Positions 25,201 through 37,357 of a stretch of 64,000 nt of DNA are shown in pieces. How positions within the stretch are numbered: the stretch's first letter is position 1; the number at the start of each line of letters is the position of its first letter. The notes beneath the pieces were generated by a model. That model saw nothing but the letters and a program-made list of their open reading frames with translations. It was not told the DNA's origin and searched no databases. The position numbers were made by a program, and so were the translations under genes. Source of the DNA: Eleginops maclovinus (taxonomy: Eukaryota > Chordata > Actinopteri > Perciformes > Eleginopidae); assembly GCF_036324505.1 (NCBI RefSeq), contig NC_086362.1, forward strand, positions 11,095,043 to 11,159,042, given 5' to 3'.

Positions 25201-27171
25201 AGTAGGCTGATCTGAACAGGTGGGTTTTCAGGAGGGATTTGAATATGGTGATTGTGTCAGACTGTCGGATGTGTTGGGGGAGGGAGTTCCAGAGTCTGGG
25301 AGCAGTGCAGCTAAAAGCCCGAGACCCCATGGTGACAAGACCTGGGGTGGGGATGGTGAGTTCGCAGACCAGGAGTGGTGAGAGTCAGATGGGGTGTACT
25401 CCTGAATGAGGTCAGCCAGATGGGTGGGGGCCAGGTTGAGGAGGGCTTTGTTTATGAGCATCCGTTTGTATAGGGAGCCAGTGCAGTTTGAAGAGGATGG
25501 GGGTGAAGACATACAGTATCAAGGCATCAAATCCTTCCTCAGCCAAACTTTTGTTAAGATGATACATAAACATGTTTATGTGTGGTATGGTTGTGTTTGC
25601 ATACTCGGTATCCACGAATGTGTAAAGTGCGTAGCGATCAGTTTGGTTGTAAATGTCACCCTCCCACATTCAATACACGTAGAGGCAGAGCAGCTTGGAG
25701 AAATTGTGCTACTGAACAGAACCAGGTTGGCTGCAAAACTGTGTAAATCTTCATTATATACATATATATTTTGGCTTCTATATGTGTATAAGTAAAAAGA
25801 TGCATTCAGATCCTGACATCTGTAAGGATTCTTATGGTTGGATTCATTATTTGTCGGTATTGTTACTTTAAGATTACATTTACAGTTTGAAATGCAACTG
25901 TTGAGTGTATTTGCAGTGGTAGAAATGATCGAGGGAAGTGGACTTGGTGGACACAAACGCTGCAAGACAAAAGGGACATTTAAAAGAACAGGTTTGTTCG
26001 AGGCAGGGCTAAAAAGAAATTCATGTTCCAACACACACAGGGATCAAACGCAACTGAACAGGAATGCAGGACTTACGTACAAACTGTTCAGAGGAGGGGA
26101 TGAAGTGCAGGTGCGCAGGAGGTCAGGTGGCAGCAGCTCTAATGGGTCACAGGTGACAGTAATGAGGCCAATCAAAAAAGGCGGGAAAACTCTGGGAACA
26201 GCAAAGGAGCTGATTGGCTGGGAATACTAACGAGGCTAATTCAGAGCAGGTGTGTAGGGGATCAAAGGCAGCACAGAAGAACAAAGACAGGAAGTAAAAC
26301 CAGACATGCCAGAGACATTTCAAAATAAAACAGGAAACGATAAACTAAAATCCAGGATCATGAAAAAATGAAAAAAGTAAAAGTATTGAATCAAAGAAAC
26401 ATAAACTTGTGTTCTGGCATTACGTAAAAGTGCTGACTCAGTGTCATAAAGGATGCACATGCTGCCGATAGAATGATAGGATCTGCCTTCGTGATGTTTC
26501 TCAGACTTTATTGATTTATCAAATCTCACCCACCACATTTCCAACTCTACTCACGGCTCTGGTTGCTAAGAGCTAAGAATTGGCTGCAAGAAACACACTG
26601 TCCTCAGAGGGAGGATTCTATGAAACACAAGAGCAGGATTATTACTGCTACACTGACAAATACATGGCCATCTATTGATTAAGAGCAGTTAGATCATTAG
26701 ATTTGATCCCTTATATCTGCTTAGTACCTAATTTGGTCTTTTCGCAAAACAAGAATAAAGGTGGTAAAACTATGCCAAATGTTATTTGTACATTATTCTT
26801 TGAGTGATGGTTTTAATTACAATAAAATTGAGTATAAGCCTATTCCAGAGTACAACAGGCACTGCGTTATATATCAGTAAAATGTCATTCTTGCTCCTGA
26901 TTGCTAATGTTAACCTTTTGTCCGAGCCTCCCACCTGTGTTCAGGCATCTCTCCGTGTGTCTTACAGGGGAGTGTGTGGAGCGACTGCCTATACGGATGC
27001 TGCTGCTATCCGCTGTCTTGGCTCCAGATCTCCAGAGAGCTGAAGAGAAGAGCAGCGTCCCACGCCTCCTCCTCCTCCTCCTCCTCCTCCTCCTCCTCCT
27101 CCTCCTCCTCCTCCTCCGCCTCAGCCAGATACAGTGCTCTGCGCTGCCTGCAGGGGGCGCACTTGGTCTAG
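22274..27171 (+). CDS. cornifelin/PLAC8-family protein 1, with C-terminal polyserine
   Basis: Three coding exons: 22274-22373, 22511-22665 and 26968-27171, 152 aa. The N-terminal half has the family layout: QWSTGLCECHKD, then CCFALCCLPVFTCK, CACLPLLDC, and the MRASVRQRYGIK block just before the last intron. The last exon gives DCLYGCCCYPLSWLQISREL, the second Cys-rich block. It then departs from the family: after KRRAASHA there are 17 serines from a TCC repeat, and the protein ends GAHLV. Relatives of about 110-126 aa stop soon after this block. The middle exon is 155 bp, identical in length to that of the paralogue at 31333. The last intron is 4.3 kb and full of repeats. PLAC8 proteins are small Cys-rich proteins; cornifelin is a cornified-envelope component in mammals. 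The exact role here is unknown. Confidence 0.8.
25205..25510. repeat. LINE-like 3' end fragment
   Basis: Contains GGGAGTTCCAGAGTCTGGG, AGCTAAAAGCCCGAGACCCC and GAGCATCCGTTTGTATAGGG. This is a widely dispersed fish sequence that I associate with LINE 3' regions; the family is not certain. Confidence 0.45.
26090..26330. repeat. dispersed repeat fragment, family not identified
   Basis: Includes GAGGCTAATTCAGAGCAGGT and GACAGGAAGTAAAACCAGAC, words that look like the block at 5340-5712. Confidence 0.35.
27067..27117 (+). repeat. (TCC)17 microsatellite inside coding sequence
   Basis: Seventeen uninterrupted TCC triplets read in frame as serine codons in the last exon of cornifelin-like gene 1. 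Confidence 0.95.
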
Positions 27172-27748
27172 ACTTTCTCAGCTACAGCCTGGTCTCCAGG
27201 GTACAGGAGTAGATTTAATCACACTTCCCCTGATCTGCAGCCACTCCCTGGTACCTTCACAGAATTCAGCAGGGACACAATCTGTCGTGCAGAGAGGAAC
27301 GTTTAGAATTTCCCAAGATAATAAAACCTTTTTATTTTTTTTAGTGTGAAGAAGTAATTGCTGCATTTTATTTTGGAAAGCAGATTCAACTTGTGATATA
27401 TTGTAATTTGTTATCTTGATCATGTTGTTTTATTTCTCACTTATTATATATTATATAAAGAAAGAACATTTACTCAAGCACCCCACTCACAGTTTTCTGT
27501 TTTAGGGGATTTTATTTGGGCATTTCAATGTTATGCTGCTGTATACTTCTATTCTACATTTGTTTTTTTCAGATTAAAATTCAACCACAACGTTTCTCCC
27601 TTTATTTCAATAACAGTTTGAGCCTCAAAAGAGTTTTTCAAAGTGTTTTTTATCATTTATTTATCATTTTATGGCCCCTCAAACATACTGTATATTATGA
27701 CCCCTTGCAGGGGATCAAACAACAGGTAGAAAACCACTAAATATAAAG

Positions 27749-27840
27749 CAGTGGTTCCCAAACTTTTTTCAGTCAGGCCCCCCTTGGGTAATCAGAAATA
27801 TTTTCGAGCCCCCCCCAACCCGGTTTGCACCTAGACTGGT
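27749..27840 (+). mobile_element. hAT-type terminal sequence
   Basis: Begins CAGTGGTTCCCAAACTTTTT, the standard end of many hAT elements, followed by a C-rich GCCCCCC segment. I did not find a matching inverted end downstream, so this is an end fragment or a decayed element. Confidence 0.55.
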
Positions 27841-28049
27841 AGGATTAATTTTATGGTTGTACAAACATCACATTTTTATACAAAAACCAACTATAATTTG
27901 ATAATTTATTGAACACGGGTCGGCATTCGAGGGCCGTGCCCCCCCTAGCGGGCCCAAAAAATATCCCTTTTAGTTATTATTTTAATATTAAATGTGCAAA
28001 GAAATGAACGTCGAAAACAAATCATTTTGGTTGTGCATGCATATCAACG

Positions 28050-29015
28050 TACCACCAGAGTCGGCGCCAGAAATGATCTACTGGAGGGGCATTGGGTCAT
28101 GGGCGGGGGTACTGCCGTTTGAGAAATATTCTAACGCAGAGGCGACATCATAATCCAATACAGTAGAAATGTTATCAAAAACGAAACACGTTTTTCTTTA
28201 TCATTATTAGTTTTTTTTAAATTTGTTTATTTCCGTATCATGACACTTAGTCGAGGCTATGTGGTAGCCCTATGCACACAGTTTACGCAAACCAAGATGA
28301 TAATAAAAGGCAGAAAGGTGTGGGGTAAAGTTTGGACAACATATAAACTACAGAACACGACCGCTGACATAAGCTGAGGCACGCATTCGGGCAGGACAAG
28401 CCACGCATCTGGCACCAGGCTGAAATGACATAAGCCCATATATCTTACAGGCAGCCAACAAGTATAAAACACAAATGCAGATAGACCCAGCAAACATTTA
28501 CAACAATTCATCTGCTTAGTAGGCCTTATCATGAAAGCCAGAGCTGGCTTCAAAAGGTGAAATGAACCAACGACTTATCGTCAGAAGAGTTGCAGGCGAC
28601 GATTGAAGCTTCTACGGTGTCCTTCCATTCGCTTGTGCATTTGCGTGTCAAGTCTTTCTCGAATGAAAGTTGCACCAACCTGGCCTTTCTGCTATGCTAC
28701 ACGAGAGAAAGGCCAGGTTGGTGCAGCTTGCATTCGAGAAAGACTTGACTCAGCTTATGTCAGCGGTCCCGTTCTGTAGTTTATATGTTGTCCAAACTTT
28801 ACCCCACCCCTTTCTGCCTTTTATTATCATCTTGGTTTGCATAAACTGTGTGCATAGGGCTACCACATAGCCTCGACTAAGTTTTTGATAGCATTTCTGC
28901 TGTGTTGGATCATGATGTCGCCTCTGCGTTAAACTATTTGTCAAACGGCAGTGCCCCCCCGCCGATTACCCAATGCCCCTACAGTAGATCTGCTCTGGCG
29001 CCGACTCTGTTGTAT
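28050..29015. repeat. foldback element with long inverted arms and an inner hairpin
   Basis: The left arm, about 28050-28378, is the reverse complement of about 28752-29015. Examples: GAGTCGGCGCCAGA against TCTGGCGCCGACTC, and GGTAGCCCTATGCACACAG against CTGTGTGCATAGGGCTACC. Centred near 28697 is a second palindrome, about 28648-28751, including CACCAACCTGGCCTTTCT and its complement. The left arm is separated from this inner palindrome by about 270 bases (28379-28647) missing on the right. No coding sequence is apparent. Confidence 0.8.
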
Positions 29016-30119
29016 TGGCAAATGATCCTGAGCCACTGTGAAATGATGCTCTCTTTCGGACATAGTTGCAAAATAGCAAATCCTCGCTGACATTTTAGCG
29101 TGTCTGATTTTATCTGCTGCTAAGGATGCACAGTGGTCAAACACCGCTGATCTAAAGTATATACCAGCTACCCTCAATTGAAAAATGTAGTTGAGTGCAT
29201 TGACAGCTACAGAGGGCAACTTTCTGCAAAATGAGTACCTTAACTTTAATATTATTAAGCTGATATGTACTGTACTCTCACTTTGTAGGAGTTTTAAAGC
29301 AGGACTTCAACTTAAGGTAGAAGGTTTAGTTAAGGTAAGTTAAGGCAAGATAGCAAAGCACACAAACATTTCAAACACCACACAAAGTCTCTGAATCCTC
29401 TTTATAAAAAAGTCATTTATGCAAGACTGGAGCAAATCTGTTAAAACATGAACCTATTTAAAATAGTTTAGCTGTATACTTACAGAATTGTAAAGTGAAC
29501 ACCGCATTATGACAGACAAAGGACATGGAGAAACGAATATATATATTATTCCCAAAATGTATTAAAACAAAAACCTCAAAAAGGCCCTTTTATGTTATAG
29601 CAAATCACTATTCATAAGAATCCAAAAGGGCAACTTTCACCAAGCTGATATTGAAAATGTTGTAATGCTTGGTAATATAGCATGCATGAAATATTCCTCT
29701 TTCAAGTTACCTAGTTTGTGTTTTCTTTATTTTGAAAGCTGTTCTTCTTGAAAAAATACAGGGAAATAATGAGAGGTAGTCAGATAACATCTTAACAAAG
29801 AGGGCGTAACAGACCAAAACTCACGCTTACTATTCAATAAGTTTGTACTGTTCCAACAAAGGCATTGCGCCAAATCAGGATAAGTACGAAACATTCCCTT
29901 CTGTGCTAATCACATACCCGGTCTAAGAACAGAGATGCACACTTTAAATGAGGCAATCTGTATTTTGTGGCACAATGACGTATGAGATTTTAAAAGATGC
30001 GTGACAGTTAGATATCCAGATGTCTGACTGTCAAAGGTGTAGTAACAATTAGGACTGGACCGACTTGTCGGTGACATGCATGCTGTGCTGCTTTGACACG
30101 TTCACTGTTTTGTGGCAAG

Positions 30120-30126
30120 TATATAA
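30120..30126 (+). promoter_or_regulatory. TATA box of cornifelin-like gene 2
   Basis: TATATAA is followed by a short presumed non-coding exon ending at about 30188 (GGGACAATAAG before GTAAGA). Its partner acceptor TTATTAG is at 31039, just before the ATG. Confidence 0.6.
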
Positions 30127-31050
30127 GGTGCCACACTAACCGTTAAATCCATCCCTTCACTGCTGCCTCTTTATCCCGGGACAATAAGGTAAGACAATAC
30201 ACTTTAAAGTGATTGATCGGGTATAGAAATAATGCAGATCAGCACTTCAATTTATATTTAATCGTATTGTATGAACTGAATCAACTTTTTTAGCTATAAT
30301 TAAATGTAATATGTCAACATGTTTCATATAACTGAATTAGGTTAGTTGAAAGCAATAATATTAAGTTTAAATAGGAAATATTAGGTTCAACTTAATATTA
30401 TCGCTTAGAAACTTACCTTAAACAGTTGTGTGAAATTTGTTGAGGTAATAATTAAAGACAATGTTGAGTTCTTCAGGGTGTTCATTGATTTTTATTTAAT
30501 TACGTGTGAAGTTTGTATTTAATTGAATAGTATTTCATTTAAATGTTGTTTGAGAATTGTTGTTCATGCTCTAACTTCAGGTGAAGGGTTGCGTGACTCC
30601 CTTAAGATGTTCAGGATATTTAGCAACTTGTGGATTTGTGAAATCTTACAAAGAAATGAGTAGTTGAACTCTAACCTACAGACATTTTCATATTCTATAG
30701 AGTGGGCTTATCTTATTTTTAGAATGGTAAAGATATGAAGTGTTTGTGTCATAACAGCAATGTGTCCTTCTTATGACCCGCATGTTCAGTTTGCTGCATT
30801 GTATTTGACTGTATGCACTTCCCTTTTGTTGATCATTTGTCTTTTCTAGAAACTTAAACAGCTTTACATTTCGTGTCATTACTAGAATTTAAATACTGTA
30901 CCTGCTTATTGGAATAAACATTTTACAATTTACAGTTCTAACAGATTTAAAATAGTCAAAATATATAAAGACAGAACATGTACAACAGTTTTACAGTCCC
31001 TACATGGATATCACCACATTGTTATCAATTTCTTATTAGAATCTGAAATC

Positions 31051-32225
31051 ATGACTGAAAAGATGGTTGTGACCCAGCCCAGACCCTACATCATGAACGG
31101 TGGATCCGGACAGTGGACCTCTGGCATCTGTGATTGCCTCGAAGACCTGCCTCAATGTGAGTGCAGTTTGTCAGATAATAAGAACAAGTCTTAAACTGCT
31201 TTGAAAAACATTCAGACTTGTTCGCTCAATGATAAATTTTAGAGACTTAACTGTTCAAGAAACGTGTTTGGTTTTGACCTCAGCGAAGGAGAGAAACACT
31301 CCGGTGACATTATGTGATTTTCTCTTTTCTAGGTTGTCTCGCCTTTTGGTGTTTACCCTGCTTCGCATGTAAGACATCACATGAGGCCGAGGAGTGTGTG
31401 TGTTTACCTCTGCTGGATGGTTTTGGATTGATCCCTCCTATAGGCACCTCCCTCAGAGTGTCAATACGTCAACGATATGGCATAGAGGTACAAACGCTAT
31501 GCTAACTAGTTTTAATAATTGAACCTCAACTGCATCTGCAGTTTTAAAGACACTGTAGTGTTTACAAGCATCATAGTCACTGCTTATCTGATTTCTGATC
31601 AGTCTTAAACCTAGTTTCCTTTTTTATGTTTGATTTTGTTTGATCAATTTAGCTGTGTTATGCAAATCTCATCTCAAGTCTAGTCTAGTAAACTGTTTAG
31701 CAAAAACACAGAAACGTACATGCTAATGCACCCGTTTCCCAAAAAGGGCCTTATGGAGCTGTGTGGTGTTTGATGCAATGCAATAAGCATCAGTGGAATT
31801 ATGTCAACAAACCAGCATTTAAAGGTTTATGGTTCTTAGGTAGTTTATTTGGTAGTGCAGGGCTGAAGCTGGTTTAAGATTTAACCCGGAAATCGGAAAG
31901 CATTTTCACACCAACGTTTTTGTACTTTTTATTTTAAAGGGAAGCAAAAAGGTTAATGCTAGTATCTGAAAATATATAAACTGGTAGCTGTAGTGTCCTT
32001 CAAATATGTCTGAGACCTAAAAATGAATTGTTTTTCCTCTAAACTATTGCATTGCATGTCTAACCTATCTTATCTTCTCTCCCCTAACTGTGTCTGTGTT
32101 CACAGGGTACCATTTGCAATGACTGCGTGTACGCCTGCTGCTGCGGGCCCTGCAGCTGGTGTCAAATTGCACGAGAGATGAAAACAAGGGCAAACCCTAT
32201 CACCTTCATCAGTATGGCAACCTAA
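31051..32225 (+). CDS. cornifelin/PLAC8-family protein 2
   Basis: Three coding exons: 31051-31156, 31333-31487 and 32106-32225, 126 aa, all GT-AG. The protein starts MTEKMVVTQPRPY. It has GQWTSGICDCLEDLPQCC, FWCLPCFACKTSHEA, CVCLPLLDGFG, the SIRQRYGIE block and the second Cys-rich block DCVYACCCGPCSWCQIAREM, and ends in a short tail (ISMAT). This is the full family plan, close to fish proteins called cornifelin homologue B. The conserved PCSWCQ is changed to YPLSWLQ in gene 1, so gene 2 is the better-kept copy. The pair is in tandem on the same strand, 3.9 kb apart. Function in fish is not settled; the mammalian relative CNFN is an epidermal envelope protein. Confidence 0.87.
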
Positions 32226-35200
32226 GCAAGACAAAAAAAGGCCTCTGGGGAATGTCACTTAGCAGCTGATTAAATATTTGCACCTGTAAGCCGTATCTGT
32301 TGCAAAACTTAAGGACAGAGGGAAGATAAAGCACACGTGGCCTCACCGACAGATATTACAGACAACTAGCCAGTGACAGTAGTCAACCAATGAGGATTCT
32401 GGTTACATCTACGGGGAGTTACTAGTATTGTTTTTGATTTTGAAGTAATGTAAACTTTAATTTTTTAACTATTTTCAATATATCAATTGGGTTCATTCAA
32501 TTTTGAATGTTTATGTGGGCTATTCTCACTCATTATATGAAAAGCCAAAGAAGACACACAGCTAGTAACTGGATTTGAAGTTTGCAACTGAGTGGATCTA
32601 TAGCAATTTTTAAACTGTTGGTCAAAACTTTGGTCTAAAATAAGACACCTTAACAACTTATAGATGTATTAGGAACATACATTCCTGATCACCAGAAGAG
32701 TAATCATACTGACTTTCGTGAATCTCTGATTTGGATGGATCTGATTGAATTATCAATACATTTGGTACACACATTACAATCATCCTAATTATGAATGGTA
32801 ATATATGTTGTGATCCTCTGACATTTAAATTAACAATCATCACGTAGAATCTTAGTTTGTCTCACAAGTTGGTTTATAATGAAATATCTGCAAAAAGAAT
32901 AACATAACCAAAGCTATGGTGTTGATTAGCGTATGTTAGCATGCTAACCTGCTAAACATGGAAAACATTAGCTGCTTAAAGTCAGCTTTGTGATAGCATT
33001 GTCACTGAGCACATAGCATGTTGATGTTAGCATTTAGCTCGAAGTTCACTTATCTTGTACTTGTATTGTAGAATATATTGTAATTTGCGGTTAAAGGATT
33101 CAGTTATAGCTTCTGTAGATGCACTCATAATTCTTCATTACACATGGTTTGTATTTGAATTGAATGATTTCAAACTTTGACTCATTGTATGAGTCAAAGT
33201 TTTGTATGATATGTGATTCTTGAAGCGTGCTATAAAACTCTGTGTAAAGTTCAGTTTTTAGTCTGTGTGCTCTATCCAAGACAAACCAGGCCTTGTAGTG
33301 GTGCCTGCTGCAACATCAGGTTAATGTTTATGAAATGAAAGTTTAAATAAAATCAATATTGTAACACAGACCATAGCAAAACAAATGGGCTGTATATGAG
33401 GAGGATTATGGATTTAATGATATGATGTTAAGCGTGTGAGTAAATGGCATGAACACTGTCATGAGGATTGAAATGAGCCATATCATGATGCAGAACAATT
33501 GAAGGAAGGAAAGGTTTTGAACCAGCAAGTCTTCCAGGAGCTTTGTTCTGATATGTGGGCTTGGGGTCAACCTTAAACCCTAAAAGGTGCAATGAATGGT
33601 AAAGGACTCCCGTGGGAAAAAACAGTTTAATGAGTGCTTTTTATTCTCAGGCTTTCTTATTTTGAGGTAAACACATGTGTTGGTTAGCAACCACTTAATT
33701 TCCATGTGAGCTACCAGAGCATATGAGATCTACAGTTGTGATTTTTTTTGTTGGTCAAACTGCACTTGATTGTTGACCTTTGACAAACAAAATAAAATAA
33801 ATCTTCTCCAGGCAATCGTGAGACACCAAGTTTACAGGAATGGAGCGAATGGACTGATCACCTAAAAACGTAATGAAACATAAACAAATATACTATAACT
33901 ATAAATCTTTATGCACATGGGGGAAAAACAGTTCTAAAACCTGAGTTTGTTGGGTTGCCTTTTTTATTCAGTTTGTGTTAATCAATAGAAGGGTTTTATT
34001 TTTTTACGATTCTGCCCTTGCTATATTTAATCTTCCCATTGATAATGTCTTCTCAGATAAGACCAGTGGTAATTATAAACCCATTTGAACCTAGGATTTA
34101 TGCTGCGGGCCAGATGGTTTGTCCCCACTTGCACTATACTTCTATCGCAACAAATTCCAGGTTATATTGGCCGCAGAAAAATATAATTATTAAGGCAAGC
34201 TCCCTTTCGGCAAATGTCTTTCTGCTTGTCTTCACCTCTCTGGTCTGCTGTTACCTCGAGCAGATTGTTCCCTGGCTCAGGTTTATGTCAGTCCACAGAG
34301 GCAGAGGAGTGGAGGGAAAGGCTGCGACTCGCTGATATGACCGTTGAATAGTGACTCGTGCTGTTATTGTAATCACCAGTGCATACTTTATTTTCCCTCC
34401 GTTGCATGACCTTGCTGCTTCCTTCTTCCCTCGTTCCCTGCCACTCCCGTCTCACACACACTCCCTTTTCTCCCAGAAGTTGCCTCAACAGTCAGATTAC
34501 ATACGCTGTGTATTTAACTAGCATGTCAGTATACTCAAATAAAAATGTGAATTAGCAGCAATTTGAATTATGCTGTTTTCTGTTAGTTATATTATTTACC
34601 CTTAAACAGGCTGTGTAGCTTTGCATGTATATTGTATGTGAAGAATAAAACAAGGATATGTTTATATCATGCTTTTAACGTCATCCACAATGTACAGACC
34701 TTTGAGATTAACCCATAACCCACATGCTGGACTTAGACCTGGTAGAGAAGTTTCATCATAACACAGGGTAATAGTGTGTGTTATAGGGAAGCCGTGTGAA
34801 GGTGCAATTATAATATAGTCTCCTAGCTCACTGAGGACCTGGAGCTCATGCCTTGGATTTTGAGACAACAAGAACCAGGTGAGGATTTAGACTAACTTAA
34901 CTCTAACTCAACAACTAAGCATTTAACTAAACATCTCTTATGCTGTTGGACTGTGGAATATGTTTTTGATACAGGACAATATACTGTTCAAAACGACCAC
35001 GACTGTGTAATATGTGTTCTCTAAACGTGGGGTCTGATTCGACTTGAAGGCTCATCTTTGATCCAAAATATGTGTGTGTCTAATTTATGCAATATCATTT
35101 TGCTTTGTACTTATAAGTGTTTCAGTTTGCTGTTTTACTGCTTACCTTGCATCCTAAGAAAATGCAGAAAATGATATGACATGATGACAAGTCCAGTTGT

Positions 35201-35782
35201 TGCTGTAATTAAGACCCAATGCCAGTTTTTTCACAATAATGAAGTTAGCTTAACACTTGACAGTTTACCAACCAGCTGCCGAGGAGTTAGGGTTAGGTTT
35301 GATAAGCTGCAGTATTTCAAAGTAGGTATTAACGTCACACTTCAGTCTGTATAAGGTCCACATTGGTGACCCTTGTGAACCTTTATAGTACAAATATGCT
35401 AAACAAAGCTTAAGCTATGTTGGCTGAACTTCTTTAGCATTGTCAGTTTTATGGTAAATCATTGCAGAGGACATTGACCTCAACAACGAAGATAATCTTT
35501 TGACCCCTCTCTTCTCTTGTGGTGCTGGATATCCCCTGTTTTCCACAAAGAAATGCAACGCATTTTGCTTGCATTCCAGCAAATCACAACTTCCCATTTA
35601 AGCTACTTATTTCTGCTACTTTCAACCACTGTTTGATTGTACCACAAATAACAGACTAGCACATATAAGACATGCCGTTTTCTTTTGTTTGTCACATTTA
35701 TGTTTGCCGGACATGTGTGCTATTGCTGAGTTTAACAATTCTCCTTATATCTGCCTGTTGTCTCTCAAAGGAAATCTCCAGC
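32226..35782. other. 3' UTR and intergenic region before the UGT gene
   Basis: A probable poly(A) signal AATAAA is at about 33345. Around 32930-33045 is a TTAGCATGCTAAC-rich stretch of the kind found in fish dispersed repeats. No coding sequence recognised. A TATA-like ATATAAGA at 35663-35670 may serve the UGT gene. Confidence 0.5.
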
Positions 35783-37357
35783 ATGATTGCTGTAATCCTG
35801 TCAGGAATCTTCTTCCTGTTGCTCAGTCCCACTTGTAGTGGCAGCAAGATCCTAGTAGTGCCGGTTGATGGCAGCCACTGGATCAACATGGAGGTGATCC
35901 TCAGAGAACTACACTCCAAAGGCCACGAAATCACCGTCCTGCGGTCTCCTAAGAGCTGGTTCATCCCTAGTAACTCTCCGATTTTTACTTCTATTAATGT
36001 GACCATGCTGCAGGATGAATCGGATTTGGACTACTACAATAAAATGCTATTGAATGTTATGGAGCGTCGCAGGTTGCCAACTTTTTTACGCACCTTCTAC
36101 CAACAGCACTTGATCACATCCATGTTGGCAGAAGGCCATAGGATCCTTTCCAGAGCATCTGCTAAAATGTTAGATGACCCTGTTTTCATGAAGATTATAC
36201 AAGATGCCAAGTTTGACTTAATGTTAACGGATCCTGCTCTGACTACAGGGGTTATTCTAGGTAGTTACCTCAAACTGCCAATGGTTTTCAATGTGCGCTG
36301 GATTAATAATGGGGAGGGCCATTTAACCATAGCTCCCTCTCCTGTCTCTTATGTCCCCGTGTCAGGCAGTGAACTTGATGATCAGATGGACTTCCTGGAC
36401 AGAACCAAGAACATGTTGCATTATATATATAGTTCAGTTGAACAGCACTTTTTCATCAACCCTTACTACTCAGATCTGTTCCAAAAGCATTTCCCTCCCG
36501 GGACAGATCTGCTGTCTTTAGAGCTTGCAGCCGATATGTGGCTTGTGAGGACGGATTTCGTCTTTGAGTTCCCTCGACCTACAATGCCCAACGTGGTCTA
36601 CATAGGAGGGTTCCAGTGCAAAAAGCCCAGTCCCCTCCCTGATGAGCTCGAGGCCTTTATGCAGAGCTCTGGGGAGCATGGGGTGGTGGTCATGTCTCTG
36701 GGGACGCTGGTGTCAGCACTGCCTCGCGAGGCCACAGAGGCCATCGCTGCTGCTTTTGCACAACTACCTCAGAAGGTGGTGTGGAGGTTTATAGGTGAAA
36801 AGCCATCATCCTTGGGAAACAACACCCTGCTGGTGGAATGGCTGCCTCAGAGAGACCTCCTGGGTCACCCCAAAACTCGTGCTTTTGTAGCCCATGGCGG
36901 CACCAACGGCATGTATGAAGCCATTTACCACGGTGTTCCTGTTCTGGGCCTGCCCCTCCTCTTTGACCAGTTTGACAACCTACTCCGGCTGAAGGTACGC
37001 GGGGCGGCTCGGGTGTTGGAAGCCTATTCACTCACCAAAGAAGACTTCCTAGAGGCTATAACAGACATTCTAGAGACTCCCTCATACCGTGACAACATAC
37101 AGCGTCTCTCACGGCTACACCATGATAAGCCAATGTCACCCATGGACACCGCCATTTTTTGGATTGAGTACGTGATCAGGAATAAAGGAGCAGCCCATCT
37201 GCAGTCAGTAGGTTTTAGTCTGCCTTGGTATACCTACTCCAACCTGGATGTTGCTCTTTTATTAATGGCTCTCATTGCAGCCTTTGTCTGGGCGTCAGTG
37301 TCTTTCTGTAAGATTCTCTGCTGTCGAAGGTCCAAGAGGAAGACAAAGGCAGAGTAA
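35783..37357 (+). CDS. UDP-glucuronosyltransferase, single exon, UGT5-like
   Basis: An uninterrupted 524-aa frame. The frame opens earlier, at 35672, but the ATG at 35783 gives a proper signal peptide (MIAVILSGIFFLLLSPTCSG) and the usual UGT length, and a TATA-like box at 35663 would place the first ATG at or before the transcription start. The N-terminal half binds the acceptor substrate. The C-terminal half has the UDP-glucuronate signature around residues 355-395 (EWLPQRDLLGHP, then FVAHGGTNG and GLPLLFDQFDN). Near the end are one membrane helix (VALLLMALIAAFVW) and a basic tail ending KTKAE, a KxKxx-type ER retrieval signal. It should conjugate lipophilic compounds in the ER lumen. Lack of introns points to the fish UGT5 group rather than UGT1 or UGT2. 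A poly(A) signal is at about 37394. Family confidence is high; subgroup is inferred. Confidence 0.9.
   Translation: MIAVILSGIFFLLLSPTCSGSKILVVPVDGSHWINMEVILRELHSKGHEITVLRSPKSWFIPSNSPIFTSINVTMLQDESDLDYYNKMLLNVMERRRLPTFLRTFYQQHLITSMLAEGHRILSRASAKMLDDPVFMKIIQDAKFDLMLTDPALTTGVILGSYLKLPMVFNVRWINNGEGHLTIAPSPVSYVPVSGSELDDQMDFLDRTKNMLHYIYSSVEQHFFINPYYSDLFQKHFPPGTDLLSLELAADMWLVRTDFVFEFPRPTMPNVVYIGGFQCKKPSPLPDELEAFMQSSGEHGVVVMSLGTLVSALPREATEAIAAAFAQLPQKVVWRFIGEKPSSLGNNTLLVEWLPQRDLLGHPKTRAFVAHGGTNGMYEAIYHGVPVLGLPLLFDQFDNLLRLKVRGAARVLEAYSLTKEDFLEAITDILETPSYRDNIQRLSRLHHDKPMSPMDTAIFWIEYVIRNKGAAHLQSVGFSLPWYTYSNLDVALLLMALIAAFVWASVSFCKILCCRRSKRKTKAE

Larger units (their letters stand above)
22666..26967 (+). 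other. large last intron of cornifelin-like gene 1
   Basis: Runs from GTAATA to CTTACAG. It contains repeat-like blocks at 25205-25510 and 26090-26330. Short open frames near 24293-24711 and 25406-26230 show no recognisable domain. Confidence 0.6.
27172..30119. other. 3' UTR and repeat-filled space between the two cornifelin-like genes
   Basis: A poly(A) signal AATAAA is at about 27321. Then follow a hAT-type end at 27749 and a large inverted-repeat structure at 28050-29015. From 29220 to 30100 I see only AT-rich sequence. Confidence 0.55.

Noticed and set aside
27749..29170. A single hAT element from 27749 to about 29130 enclosing the foldback
   Set aside because: I found no inverted partner for CAGTGGTTCCCAAAC at the right; the CACCGCTG near 29143 matches too poorly.
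35672..35782. 37 extra N-terminal residues for the UGT
   Set aside because: They would put a second hydrophobic stretch before a proper signal peptide, and the ATG at 35672 is right after a TATA-like box.
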